Assembly: GCA_022842065.1 (NCBI GenBank)
Contig: JALHQH010000004.1
Coordinates: 248,001 to 312,000, forward strand
DNA: 64,000 nucleotides
Source of the DNA: Caldilineaceae bacterium
GTDB lineage: Bacteria > Chloroflexota > Anaerolineae > Caldilineales > Caldilineaceae
Direction: 5' to 3'
Every line of letters starts with the position of its first letter. Within the stretch, counting starts at the first letter, position 1. Positions 34,494 through 42,670 of the stretch are shown here, one piece after another. The notes below the pieces were generated by a model. It saw only the letters and a program-made list of their open reading frames with translations, was not told where the DNA came from and ran no database searches. A program made the position numbers and the translations under genes.

Positions 34494-35320
34494 CAGACCT
34501 TGCCCCGCTGCCGGCAAACCTCAAAGAGGATCGCCGTCGTCGCACAGGCCAGATTGAGCGATGAGGCTACCCCTTGCATGTGCATGTAGGTCATGGTGTC
34601 GCACTGCGCCTTGAGCCAGGTACTGAGCCCCACCGTCTCATTGCCCAGGCAGAGAATCGTCGGCCTGGTAAAGTCACAGGCCGTCAGCGGTAGATCGCCC
34701 TGCGCGCTGGTGCCAATGATCTGGAGCGTGGGGAACTGGGCGCGCCCTTGGTCAAACCAACTTGCCAGCACTTCGTTGCTAGAAAAACGCGCAAGCGGCA
34801 CCTGAAAAAAGGCCCCTGCCGTGGCGCGTATCGTCACCGGGTCAAAGGGGTCGGCTCCGTGGCCGGTTAGCACTAGGTGATCCACGCCAAAGGCATCGCA
34901 CGAACGGATAATGCTGCCCAGGTTGCCCGGATTACTGGGGCGGTCGAGCAGCACTACCACTGATTTCTCGGTCAGTTTGATCGCCACGTCGTCGATTACG
35001 GGCATGTTGACAATTGCCAATACTTCAGACGTTTCCTCTTTATCACTCAACTCCGCCATGAGTTCAGCGCTCACTTCCAGGTGATAGGGCGCTGCGATAT
35101 CCTGTAAGACCGCCTGCGCCCAACTCGAGAGGCGTTGGCCCGGCTGGTAGAGCAACGCTTCCACCTGCCACTTGGACGCGCCGCGCAATTGGTTGATCGC
35201 CCGCACCCCTTCGACGAGAAATTGGCGATGTTGCCAGCGCTTTTTGCGATTGTGGGCAATGGTCTCGGCCCGTTGAAACCAGTTGTTTTTGGTGGTGACG
35301 ACGATCGTCTGTGTTTGCAT
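34493..35320 (-). CDS. TrmH/SpoU-family RNA 2'-O-methyltransferase
   Basis: This 275-residue protein has the N-terminal substrate-binding domain (RKKRWQHRQFLVEGVRAINQL, core FLVEGVRAI) and a SPOUT knot with motif 1 DRPSNPGNLGSIIRSCDAFG, motif 2 ILCLGNETVGLS and motif 3 SSLNLACATTAIL. These enzymes methylate ribose 2'-OH of rRNA or tRNA using SAM; the group includes RlmB and antibiotic-resistance members such as Tsr. The exact RNA target cannot be read here. It is divergent from the AAA/nuclease gene. Confidence 0.92.
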   Translation of the reverse strand: MQTQTIVVTTKNNWFQRAETIAHNRKKRWQHRQFLVEGVRAINQLRGASKWQVEALLYQPGQRLSSWAQAVLQDIAAPYHLEVSAELMAELSDKEETSEVLAIVNMPVIDDVAIKLTEKSVVVLLDRPSNPGNLGSIIRSCDAFGVDHLVLTGHGADPFDPVTIRATAGAFFQVPLARFSSNEVLASWFDQGRAQFPTLQIIGTSAQGDLPLTACDFTRPTILCLGNETVGLSTWLKAQCDTMTYMHMQGVASSLNLACATTAILFEVCRQRGKV

Positions 35321-35357
35321 ACCATGCTACCTATCTATGGCTGGTCTCACCCCACTG

Positions 35358-35388
35358 TCAACCTGATCATGTGATATAATCAGGTTGA
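35358..35388 (+). promoter_or_regulatory. Promoter with dyad operator over the -10 box
   Basis: TATAAT at 35375-35380, preceded by an extended TGA, with no good -35 box. TCAACCTGAT (35358-35367) and ATCAGGTTGA (35379-35388) form a perfect 10-bp dyad around it, so a protein bound here would cover the -10 box. It drives the AAA/nuclease gene, whose ATG is 26 bases downstream. Confidence 0.6.
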
Positions 35389-35413
35389 GTTGAGCATAGC
35401 AAAGGAGTGAGTA

Positions 35414-36994
35414 ATGCGCTTTTTTAATACCGCCGGCCCGGTTAAGCCTGATATTCATTATACCGTTCCGCCACTGTCCCGTTTTGATTTGGACGAGATG
35501 TTGTTGTTGATCCAGCAACAGAAATACTTCGTCCTGCATGCCCCGCGCCAGGTGGGAAAGACCTCGTATCTGCTTGCGTTGTCAGCTTATCTGAATGCGC
35601 AAGAGACCTATCGCGCTCTCTACTTCAACGTTGAAGCAGCCCAAGCGATGCGTGAAGATGTGGATGCCGCCATGCAAGTAATTTTAGGTTCGCTCGCTTC
35701 CGCAGCGCGTGATTTCCTGCGCGATCCACTTCCTGAGCAGATGATGCAACAGTTATTGCAAGAGCGGGGTGCCGGTGCACTCGAAGAGATGCTAACCCGC
35801 TGGGCTGAACAAAGTCCTAAACCGCTAGTGCTCTTGATCGATGAGATTGATTCGCTCATTGGCGATACCCTCATTGCCGTCTTGCGCCAATTGCGTTCCG
35901 GCTACTATAAGCGGCCCGAATTTTTCCCGCAGAGCATCATCCTCTGCGGTGTGCGCGATGTGCGGGACTATCGCATTCAATCTAGCACCGAAAAAGCGGT
36001 GATCACCGGCGGCAGTGCCTTTAACATTAAAGCGACCTCGTTGCGCCTTCATGATTTTACCCGCGCCGAGGTTGAACAGTTATATGCGCAACATACGCAG
36101 GAGAGCGGTCAACCCTTTGCCGCTGGCACAATGGATCTGGTTTGGGAGTTAACCCAGGGCCAGCCCTGGCTCGTCAACGCCCTTGCCTATGAAGCCTGTT
36201 TTGCCAACAAAGCTGCACGTGACCGCACCAAGCCAGTGACGGTGGCGATGATCCAGCAGGCAAAAGAGCAACTGATTCTGCGCCGCGAGACCCACCTTGA
36301 TCAGTTAGCCGACAAATTGCAGGAGGAGCGCGTCCGGCGCGTCATCGAGCCGATCTTGGCCGGTGAATCGGACCCGGAACTGATTCGCACCGACGATCTC
36401 CAATATGTACGCGACTTGGGTCTGATTCGTGCCCAGGGTCATGCCGCGATTGCCAACAAAATTTATCAAGAAGTGATTCCCCGTGAATTAACCTACTCCA
36501 CCCAACTGACGATCACCCACGAAACAAGTTGGTACGTCGCCGCCGATGGTCGCCTCGATATGCCAAAATTGCTTGCCGCCTTTCAGACCTTCTTTCGTCA
36601 GCACTCGGAACACTGGCTCGAACGGTTTTCTTACAAGGAAGCCGGTCCCCAACTGCTGCTGCAAGCTTTTCTGCAGCGCGTGCTCAACGGGGGTGGGCGC
36701 ATCGAGCGGGAGTATGGCCTTGGGCGAGAACGCACCGATCTGCTAATCTTCTGGCCTCATGCCAACGGTCATGCCGTACAAAGGGTGGTGCTTGAACTCA
36801 AGATCCGCTATCGTGATCTAGAGAAGACCATCCAGGCTGGCTTAGAACAGACCTGGCGCTATATGGACAAGGCCAATACCACCGAAGGTCATCTGATCAT
36901 CTTTGACCGCACGCCTGACAAACCCTGGGCGGAAAAAGTTTTCCAGCGCGCAGAAACTTACAAGGGCGTGAAGATTTTGGTTTGGGGCATGTAG
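35414..36994 (+). CDS. AAA-like ATPase fused to a PD-(D/E)XK nuclease-like domain
   Basis: In this 526-residue protein the N-terminal STAND/AAA-type P-loop domain has APRQVGKTS (43-51), Walker B LVLLIDEID (D143/E144) and the sensor-like SIILCGVRDVRDYR. A winged-helix-like middle (about 320-365) is followed by a C-terminal nuclease-like domain with ERTDLLIFW (D442) and VVLELKI (E461, K463), the D...ExK pattern. AAAGGAG precedes the ATG. This architecture (AAA plus DUF1703-like nuclease) is common as a lone gene in Chloroflexota and anaerobes and is thought to belong to mobile or defensive modules; its activity is not established. It has its own operator-like promoter. Confidence 0.82.
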   Translation: MRFFNTAGPVKPDIHYTVPPLSRFDLDEMLLLIQQQKYFVLHAPRQVGKTSYLLALSAYLNAQETYRALYFNVEAAQAMREDVDAAMQVILGSLASAARDFLRDPLPEQMMQQLLQERGAGALEEMLTRWAEQSPKPLVLLIDEIDSLIGDTLIAVLRQLRSGYYKRPEFFPQSIILCGVRDVRDYRIQSSTEKAVITGGSAFNIKATSLRLHDFTRAEVEQLYAQHTQESGQPFAAGTMDLVWELTQGQPWLVNALAYEACFANKAARDRTKPVTVAMIQQAKEQLILRRETHLDQLADKLQEERVRRVIEPILAGESDPELIRTDDLQYVRDLGLIRAQGHAAIANKIYQEVIPRELTYSTQLTITHETSWYVAADGRLDMPKLLAAFQTFFRQHSEHWLERFSYKEAGPQLLLQAFLQRVLNGGGRIEREYGLGRERTDLLIFWPHANGHAVQRVVLELKIRYRDLEKTIQAGLEQTWRYMDKANTTEGHLIIFDRTPDKPWAEKVFQRAETYKGVKILVWGM

Positions 36995-37004
36995 CTTTTT
37001 CCTT

Positions 37005-37832
37005 TCATCTGGTCAGGCCTTCCCAAAAGTTGAGCGCTTGTTTTTCCATCGCCGGTGTTAGATCTTTGCCACTGAGATTTAGAATCGTCTCACCCGCGTG
37101 CCAGAGCGGACCAACTGGTGCCAACACCCGTTCTGCCAACGCGACATAACGCTGAAATTTCTCATCGCGATTCGATTCCGCCAGAAAGCGATTGAAATCG
37201 GCAAGAAATTCTGGGTCATGCTCCTGTAAATAACGAATATGCTGCTTCTCACTATCCGGCTGCAACCCACGCACGGCAAAGTAATGCCAGAAGAGATCCT
37301 GCGGCCCATAGATCGCCATCCGCAGTTCCGCCGCCATAAGATAGGTTGGATCGGCGGACGTTAACAACCGGCGCACGACAGCCAGATTGTAATTGATTGT
37401 CTGCCAGGCCCCGCGTGCCGCATCGTCACCAACTACTGCGAGCCACTGCCCACTTTGGACTTTCGCCTGTGCTGCGGTGAGTTGACCGTGGCGGTCAAAG
37501 CGTACTTGTCCTGTCTCCAACCAGCCCACCAAGCGTCCGGTCCAATCCCAGAAATCGAGTGGTGCCGTTGCCGCCAGGATCTGTTCAAGCTGCGCCGCGG
37601 TGTGGAAGATCAGATCGGTAAAGCGGCCGTCGATATAGGTGACGCCAGTGTGCAGCGGCACCGGCAGTTCTGCCAAGACCAGCACCAAGTCATAGTCGCT
37701 GGCTGGTGTCATCTCCCCTTGGGCGGCTGAGCCAACGACGATGAGGCCATCGACAGCAGATTGCCCAGCGAGCCGGCTGAGCACTTCGTCAAAAGAAATT
37801 GCGTTGGTTATTGATCTTCGAATTTCAGGCAT
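37005..37832 (-). CDS. Nucleotidyltransferase-domain protein
   Basis: This 275-residue protein has the polymerase-beta nucleotidyltransferase signature VVGSAAQGEMTPASDYDLVLV (GS, then DxD) near residue 33, with a helical C-terminal domain. It resembles stand-alone nucleotidyltransferases of unknown target; kanamycin-type adenylyltransferases share the fold. The start ATG 37832 has AGGA just upstream, and an in-frame TTG nine codons earlier is less likely. It converges on the AAA/nuclease gene with a 10-base gap. Confidence 0.75.
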   Translation of the reverse strand: MPEIRRSITNAISFDEVLSRLAGQSAVDGLIVVGSAAQGEMTPASDYDLVLVLAELPVPLHTGVTYIDGRFTDLIFHTAAQLEQILAATAPLDFWDWTGRLVGWLETGQVRFDRHGQLTAAQAKVQSGQWLAVVGDDAARGAWQTINYNLAVVRRLLTSADPTYLMAAELRMAIYGPQDLFWHYFAVRGLQPDSEKQHIRYLQEHDPEFLADFNRFLAESNRDEKFQRYVALAERVLAPVGPLWHAGETILNLSGKDLTPAMEKQALNFWEGLTR

Positions 37833-37898
37833 TATTCCTACTTTTATTTCTTTGTTCAAGTAAAAACAACCAGACTAGGCTATGATGCGCAGCGTAGA

Positions 37899-38165
37899 TT
37901 GCGCATTCAGGTTACGGCAACAGAGCTACAAAAGTTAAACGCCTTGCCCGCGCCAACCTATGTGATTGGGATTGACGATATCATGGAACAAGGTTATATT
38001 ATCTGTGCCAAGCGTACGCACGTTGGTAGTATCAATGGGCTAACCACTGCTTACCCATTGAATGAACGAAATCAAAATGTGCTTTGGTCAGAAGTCAAGA
38101 ACTTCTGGGACCAACTAGGGACATTGTATTTCGCTTCCCATTTTGTTGCTGAAGATCGGAAATAG
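37899..38165 (+). CDS. Hypothetical protein, possibly 5'-truncated
   Basis: An 88-residue frame that begins at a TTG without a clear Shine-Dalgarno site and reads smoothly (APTYVIGIDDIMEQGYIICAK, then NVLWSEVKNFWDQLGTLYF). Codon use looks real. I do not recognise it with confidence; the content suggests the end of a larger protein or a partner of the following DUF4365-like gene, which starts 5 bases after its stop. No upstream ATG is available in frame, so N-terminal truncation is possible. Confidence 0.5.
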   Translation: MRIQVTATELQKLNALPAPTYVIGIDDIMEQGYIICAKRTHVGSINGLTTAYPLNERNQNVLWSEVKNFWDQLGTLYFASHFVAEDRK

Positions 38166-38169
38166 CCTA

Positions 38170-38643
38170 ATGGAAAATACAGGTTTATGGTATATTGACC
38201 AACGCGCGGAACAGTTAGCCTTTGTTTACCTCTCGCATCGCGATGATCTGCTGATCAACAAGCAAGCACCCGATGCACTGATCGATTATCTGGTCACGAT
38301 CACTGAGCACGGTAAGTATACAGGTAAGATGTTTGGTGTTCAGGTCAAAGCCCAAGTATCGATCCGGGCTGAACACCGCGGTGCTGCTTTTGCACTCGAG
38401 CTTGCGCCACCAGTCATTCCAGCAGATATCCCATTTCCATTGTGTCTTTTTGTTTTCAGCATGGATACGGATGCCGGCTACTATCGTTGGCTCAAAGCAC
38501 CAACGGTTGATGTAACCGGCAAAGCCACACTAGCCGTGAACCAGCAAAATCTCTTTAAAGCACTGACCAAAGACGAATTTGATCAGATCATCCGCAGCAT
38601 CAATTTGTGGTATGAACGGCAGCCCCATCAAGTCGCAACATAG
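38170..38643 (+). CDS. DUF4365-like protein (possible PD-(D/E)XK fold)
   Basis: This 157-residue protein resembles the DUF4365 core: YLSHRDDLLINKQAPDALIDYLVTI (core APDALIDYLV), then GKMFGVQVKAQVSIR, where Asp followed by Q-x-K suits a PD-(D/E)XK-like site, and PFPLCLFVFSMDTDAGYYRWL. DUF4365 domains often occur in defence or restriction-like contexts. It is coupled to the preceding 88-residue frame. Its ATG lacks a strong ribosome site, which supports coupling. Confidence 0.62.
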   Translation: MENTGLWYIDQRAEQLAFVYLSHRDDLLINKQAPDALIDYLVTITEHGKYTGKMFGVQVKAQVSIRAEHRGAAFALELAPPVIPADIPFPLCLFVFSMDTDAGYYRWLKAPTVDVTGKATLAVNQQNLFKALTKDEFDQIIRSINLWYERQPHQVAT

Positions 38644-38649
38644 CGCATC

Positions 38650-39189
38650 TCAGCCTTGCCTTGCTTGCCACTCCTCCTCTAACAGCGCATAGAAATATTC
38701 ATCCCACCACGTATCCCCGCCACGGTGGATACACTGGCGGAAATGCCCCTCGCGGCGCAGGCCGATCTTCTCCATCACCCCATAACTAGCTGGGTTCTCT
38801 GGCTGGCAGGTGGCGATGATGCGGTGTAACTTCATGGTTTCAAAGCCATACCGTAACAACGCTAACGCCGCTTCACTGGCATAACCACGACGGTGATAAT
38901 CAGGATGCAGCGCCCAGCCAATCTCGTAGGTGCGCGGCGCAAACCACGGGTGATAGACCATGTGGCCGATTAATTTGCTTTCGACATTGAGAATGAGCGC
39001 ATAGGCATTCACTTCAATACCGGCGGCATTTCGCTCGACAAAAGCCTGGGTCTCTTCCATGGTATAGGCCCCCGCGCCCATGTAGGCCATCACATCGGGA
39101 CGCGTGGTATAGGTGGCAACGTCCGGCCAATCCGCTACTTGAAAGGGGCGAATCGTCAAACGCGCGGTGGTAAGCGCTTCTGTGATCAT
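38650..39189 (-). CDS. GNAT acetyltransferase (RimJ/RimL-like)
   Basis: This 179-residue RimJ/RimL-type GNAT has LTIRPFQVADWPDV at the N-terminus, WALHPDYHRRGYASEAALALL as the acetyl-CoA loop (HRRGYASEA), and LHRIIATCQPENPASYGVMEKIGLRREG (core NPASYGVMEKIG). Such enzymes acetylate ribosomal-protein N-termini or small amines. It is the last of five overlapping minus-strand genes (41521 to 38650), sharing ATGA with the previous one. Confidence 0.88.
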   Translation of the reverse strand: MITEALTTARLTIRPFQVADWPDVATYTTRPDVMAYMGAGAYTMEETQAFVERNAAGIEVNAYALILNVESKLIGHMVYHPWFAPRTYEIGWALHPDYHRRGYASEAALALLRYGFETMKLHRIIATCQPENPASYGVMEKIGLRREGHFRQCIHRGGDTWWDEYFYALLEEEWQARQG

Positions 39190-39668
39190 AGCCGGAAGCT
39201 CATTTCTAACTCGCCGTCGTGCTCTTTGCCAGTATGTTCAAAACCCAGACCTTCGTAGAATGCTTTGGGACCACCATCCTCGGGCACATAGCTCAATAGC
39301 AGTTCGGTCGCATTGGGGCGCGTCCGCACATGGTCTATGAGCAAGCGCAGCGCTTGGCTGCCAAAACCCATTTTCTGGTAACGGGCGTCGATCATATAGC
39401 GCCAGAGATAATAGACCGTGCCTTCCGGTCCTTCCGGCTCATCATAAAGCATCATGAAGCCGACCGGCGTCTCATCGGCGTAGATCGCGCGAAACCAGGC
39501 TTGTGGCGTAAAGTACGCTTCGCTGATCGAGATGGCGTTGTTGGCCACAAAGCCCTCCTGCTCCGGGGCAACCTTCAGGCGTAGAATGGTGCGCAGGGTT
39601 TCTTTCGTGACTTCGCGCAGGGTGACGGTGGCGTTGCGGTCGATGGTTACTTCTGTTGTTTCAGTCAT
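39186..39668 (-). CDS. GNAT acetyltransferase (spermine/spermidine-like)
   Basis: This 160-residue GNAT protein has VTLREVTKETLRTILRLKV at the start, YFTPQAWFRAIYADETPVGFMML in the middle and the acetyl-CoA loop YQKMGFGSQALRLL, followed by GPKAFYEGLGFEHTG. The opening REVTKETL and KVAPEQEGFVANNA resemble the PaiA/BltD diamine acetyltransferase group. It overlaps both neighbours (8 bases with the kinase-like gene, 4 with the RimJ-like gene). Confidence 0.87.
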   Translation of the reverse strand: MTETTEVTIDRNATVTLREVTKETLRTILRLKVAPEQEGFVANNAISISEAYFTPQAWFRAIYADETPVGFMMLYDEPEGPEGTVYYLWRYMIDARYQKMGFGSQALRLLIDHVRTRPNATELLLSYVPEDGGPKAFYEGLGFEHTGKEHDGELEMSFRL

Positions 39669-40227
39669 GAGATGCTCCTGTTTGGTTAAGTTGTACTAAG
39701 AATTGATCGACATGGGCCGGTTGGCGACACTGAATCACTTTCGCCATGTAAGGTGCCAAATATTGCACGACGCTGGCGCGATTGAGGGCAAAGTCGTCAT
39801 CGCGGGCTTTGGGTACCCGCGGCTCCTTTTCCAGATAATAGAGTCGGCAACCCCAGGCAAAGTCGATCAGGTTGCGCAGGCCGGGGTGACGATTTTCGCC
39901 GGCCCAACTCAACTTGAAATGGCGGGTCACAATGCGCGGCATGGCGACCGTCCACGGCAGATCGAGCCAGACAACGGCATCGGCTGCCGCCAACAGATCA
40001 TCAACCCACCAGAGGTAGGAACCTTCCGTGACCCAAGCCGGCAGGGCGATAATCGCTTGCAAACTGGTTAAACGTTCGGCCAGGGTGCGTTTACGGGCAT
40101 AGCCCCCTTCATAGGCAACAGTGTCTAATTCAACCCAGGGACAGGTAAGCTGGTCAGCAAGCCGGCGCGCGAGCGTTGTTTTGCCGCTAGCCGCGGCACC
40201 CATAATATGAATGCGCGTTGCCTTCAT
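39661..40227 (-). CDS. P-loop kinase-like protein (adenylate kinase/FlaR-like)
   Basis: This 188-residue protein has Walker A GAAASGKTTLA near the N-terminus, then WVELDTVAYEGGYARK and WVTEGSYLWW, and a basic helical end. The layout matches the short adenylate-kinase-like 'topology modulation'/FlaR group, whose substrate is not known. ATG 40227 overlaps the stop of the preceding GNAT gene by ATGA. Being embedded among acetyltransferases, it may modify the same small-molecule class; that is an inference. Confidence 0.8.
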   Translation of the reverse strand: MKATRIHIMGAAASGKTTLARRLADQLTCPWVELDTVAYEGGYARKRTLAERLTSLQAIIALPAWVTEGSYLWWVDDLLAAADAVVWLDLPWTVAMPRIVTRHFKLSWAGENRHPGLRNLIDFAWGCRLYYLEKEPRVPKARDDDFALNRASVVQYLAPYMAKVIQCRQPAHVDQFLVQLNQTGASHD

Positions 40228-41006
40228 CTGTTTGCCTTGCCTTCCCACCCCAGCAGCCGATATTCCTTTTCTACTTGGTAACCCAATTTACGCGCGATTG
40301 CGGCAGAGGCTAGATTTTCTTTCGTGCAATTCCAATAGGTTTGTTCACCCAACGACTCAATTGCTTGAACGAGATGGGCCATTGTAATCGTCCCATACCC
40401 TTTTCCGCGGTGCGCTTTCTGTGTGAAGACGCCGGGTTCACGCAGCCCCCTTACACTGGGGCCAACGCTGGCTTCTGCGCAGATCTCGTTATCACGCAGC
40501 AGACAGTAGCCAAAGCAGTTCGTCTCCCACTGTTCAATACCACCGGCATGTTGCACATCTGCTGGGCCCCACTCACTGCGCATAATCAGATCGCGATCCA
40601 TGCGCCGGATTTCACAGCCGGCTGGTACGTGATTGAGAAAGGCGTCAAGCCCTTTACCGATGGGGCGGTCATAAAATTCCAGCACACGATGGTCATACTT
40701 TGTTGCCGGGGGCAGCAGACGCAACCGCGGATCGTCAAGCCATAATCCAATCACGAGCTCGCCCGTTTGTTGAAGCTGTTGGATTACATTTGTTACCGTT
40801 GCGGCAGCCATTGTCCCGCCCAAGTAGATCGTATGATCGTATGCTTCTTGCACCACACCCCAGGTCGGTTTGGTGGCATCATCGGCAAAAATTTTCCCCC
40901 GCGCGCCATTTACCAGCACGGCAAAACAACGGGATGCTTGTGGTTGATCAGAACGAAAGAGCGAGATGAATGCGGGTGTAATTTGGCTTGTGTTCAGCTG
41001 TTGCAT
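40224..41006 (-). CDS. GNAT acetyltransferase (GNAT_acetyltran/ZmaR-like)
   Basis: In this 260-residue protein the C-terminal half is a GNAT fold with KAHRGKGYGTITMAHLVQAI and TKENLASAAIARKLGYQ (acetyl-CoA contacts). The N-terminal half is specific to the larger GNAT_acetyltran/ZmaR-like group, which includes zwittermicin self-resistance proteins. Substrate unknown. It overlaps the upstream GNAT by 13 bases and the kinase-like gene by 4. Confidence 0.82.
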   Translation of the reverse strand: MQQLNTSQITPAFISLFRSDQPQASRCFAVLVNGARGKIFADDATKPTWGVVQEAYDHTIYLGGTMAAATVTNVIQQLQQTGELVIGLWLDDPRLRLLPPATKYDHRVLEFYDRPIGKGLDAFLNHVPAGCEIRRMDRDLIMRSEWGPADVQHAGGIEQWETNCFGYCLLRDNEICAEASVGPSVRGLREPGVFTQKAHRGKGYGTITMAHLVQAIESLGEQTYWNCTKENLASAAIARKLGYQVEKEYRLLGWEGKANR

Positions 41007-41521
41007 AGTGGCTTTACCATGTGAATATCCGTTGGCTCCAGGGCAAAAGGCTCGGGGTGGGGCTCGTTGGTCACCTGGAAACCTTGCCGCGTATAAAACC
41101 CGACGGCGGCAATCGACGGTTTCGCCGAAACATAGATTGCCTGGGCACCATTGGCGCTTGCTAATTGGAAGACCCGCTGCACCAGTTGCCCGGCAAACCC
41201 CTGTTGGCGATGCTGACGGTCAATATAGAGTGAAGTCAGTTGCGCCATTGTTGGGGTTAACTGATTGCGTAGGCCCGCAAGGCCTACCATTTGTTCACCT
41301 GCATAGGCCACCACATAACGATCCGGTTTGAATTTCGTCGTCCACTTGGTCAACATGCGCGCCCACTGGTCACGATCCCAAAACGCGCGCTGCCATGTCT
41401 CTGCCACCAACTGTAACTGACCATCGACCAGTACATAGCGCTGGTCGCCGCTTTCCGAAACATCAATCGCGGTCACGGCATCGAGGGTCAGCGTCTGCAA
41501 CTCACTCAGTCGAATCATCAT
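40994..41521 (-). CDS. GNAT acetyltransferase
   Basis: This 175-residue protein has the GNAT beta-alpha core YVVAYAGEQMVGLAGLR, the loop DRQHRQQGFAGQLVQRV and a late IAAVGFYTRQGFQ. It is the first gene of the five-gene overlapping block, so its promoter should lie in the 41.52-41.6 kb AT-rich DNA, just beside the candidate RNA's control region on the other strand. Substrate unknown. Confidence 0.85.
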   Translation of the reverse strand: MMIRLSELQTLTLDAVTAIDVSESGDQRYVLVDGQLQLVAETWQRAFWDRDQWARMLTKWTTKFKPDRYVVAYAGEQMVGLAGLRNQLTPTMAQLTSLYIDRQHRQQGFAGQLVQRVFQLASANGAQAIYVSAKPSIAAVGFYTRQGFQVTNEPHPEPFALEPTDIHMVKPLCNS

Positions 41522-41552
41522 TGGTCTACCTTCTGGTTAATTTCTCGCATTT

Positions 41553-41628
41553 TGTCACTTTTTGATAGAAAATGTCAGCCTTTTAGTAGAGAAATGTCAT
41601 CCTTTTGGCCGAGCACCCCTGCTATAAT
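41553..41628 (+). promoter_or_regulatory. Promoter with three direct repeats for the candidate RNA
   Basis: TGTCA begins at 41553, 41573 and 41595, spaced 20 and 22 bases apart, and the second and third repeats share TGTCANCCTTTT. They run up to a perfect TATAAT at 41623-41628 that lacks a -35 box. Repeats on one face of the helix ahead of a -10 box suggest activator binding. This is inferred from layout. Confidence 0.55.
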
Positions 41629-41631
41629 GGT

Positions 41632-41853
41632 ACTAACAACAACGAAGTCACCCACACCCAGAACACCCTGAGCCTTGTGGTGATGGAACACTTCGCTAAC
41701 GCTCGCTTGCCGCCGCAGGGGTGCCCAGTAACAATTCCTGTGACGCAAGCTTGGGCAATAGATTACAAACCGCTGGGATGTGGCCCATGAGACCCGTCAC
41801 TAGCAAACACGATGCGAAGGGCTGGTCTTGCCGACTGGCCCTTTCGTATTTTT
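41632..41853 (+). ncRNA. Candidate structured non-coding RNA, about 220 nt
   Basis: A gene-free stretch with its own -10 box and a terminator (41815-41853: GC-rich stem with a TTGCC loop, then TATTTTT). Internal pairings include CCACACCCAG (41652-41661) with CTGGGATGTGG (41773-41783), and GCTTGC (41705-41710) with GCAAGC (41745-41750), giving a long interrupted stem. I cannot match it to RNase P, SRP, tmRNA or a known riboswitch. The elongated shape would suit a 6S-like RNA, but that is only a guess. No protein frame is convincing. Confidence 0.45.
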
Positions 41854-41901
41854 AGGCTAGTTGCCGATCCACGAAGAGACACGAAGAGGCACGAAGACCA
41901 T

Positions 41902-42660
41902 TTAGCCTGGTTTGTGCGCCTCAATGATGTACTTCTTGGCGGCGAAGACAAGCTGACCTTCCGTTTCCAGCCGTTGCTGGAGGGCGAGTAAGTGCTCTAA
42001 GTGGATCGCCACGGTGAAACCGGGCACCGACCACGGCACCGCTTTCAGATAGTAGACGATTGCGCCGACATCCGTAAAAGTCAGTGTACCCGTCCAATCT
42101 TCAGCCATGACAATTTCCAACCCTGCTATGCGCAACCGCCCCAAATAGAATTCCGGCGTGGCGTCCGGCCACAGTGGCGAAACCTTGAAGGCCGCCAGCA
42201 GATCATGGGCATAAAGCCCGTGCACCTGTTGTGTCAGAAAAGTGCCACCTGGCGTCAGGATGCGTGCGATTTCATTGCTGTTGAACGCAGAATGACGGTT
42301 GAGCACCAGCCCAAATTCGCCAGCCGCGGCAAAGGGCATCTCCCGTTCGTTATCCACATCGACATCCAAAACCGTGACACCCAATGGTGTCAGCCGTTTC
42401 CGCGCCAGCTTGACATTAGGCGGATAAGCTTCGGTTGCCACCACCTTAGCCGGCCAAGCCGCGCGCAGTTCCAGCAACCGTTCACCGCCACCGGTATCCA
42501 TATCCAACACTGACGTAACTTGTCCCATCAATTCCTGTGCGCGGGTGGTGTAGGACCAGGGTTCTTGGTCTTCAAACATACGGTCGTCCAGATAGGAAAA
42601 GTCCCAACCGGTGAAGGGTGCGGCTTCTTCTTGTTGCCAGAATTCGACTAAATGATTCAT
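41902..42660 (-). CDS. SAM-dependent methyltransferase
   Basis: This 252-residue protein has a Rossmann-type SAM domain: VLDMDTGGGERLLEL as motif I, VVATEAYPPNVKLA as motif II, and FGLVLNRHSAF with a later GGTFLTQQV. AAGGAA precedes ATG 42660, which is preferred to an upstream in-frame Met. It resembles tellurite/antibiotic-resistance-type methyltransferases but the acceptor is not known. The gap to the next methyltransferase gene upstream is 10 bases, so the pair is probably one operon. Confidence 0.85.
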   Translation of the reverse strand: MNHLVEFWQQEEAAPFTGWDFSYLDDRMFEDQEPWSYTTRAQELMGQVTSVLDMDTGGGERLLELRAAWPAKVVATEAYPPNVKLARKRLTPLGVTVLDVDVDNEREMPFAAAGEFGLVLNRHSAFNSNEIARILTPGGTFLTQQVHGLYAHDLLAAFKVSPLWPDATPEFYLGRLRIAGLEIVMAEDWTGTLTFTDVGAIVYYLKAVPWSVPGFTVAIHLEHLLALQQRLETEGQLVFAAKKYIIEAHKPG

Positions 42661-42670
42661 CGTTTGTTCC

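Noticed and set aside
41605..41790. A 61-codon frame in the candidate RNA region
   Set aside because: It would start at TTG upstream of the -10 box, so its start would not be transcribed.
41632..41853. Naming the candidate RNA as 6S, RNase P, SRP RNA or tmRNA
   Set aside because: None of the conserved sequence signatures (for example the RNase P GAGGAAAGTCC or SRP GGAAGGAAGCAG motifs) is present; shape alone is too weak.
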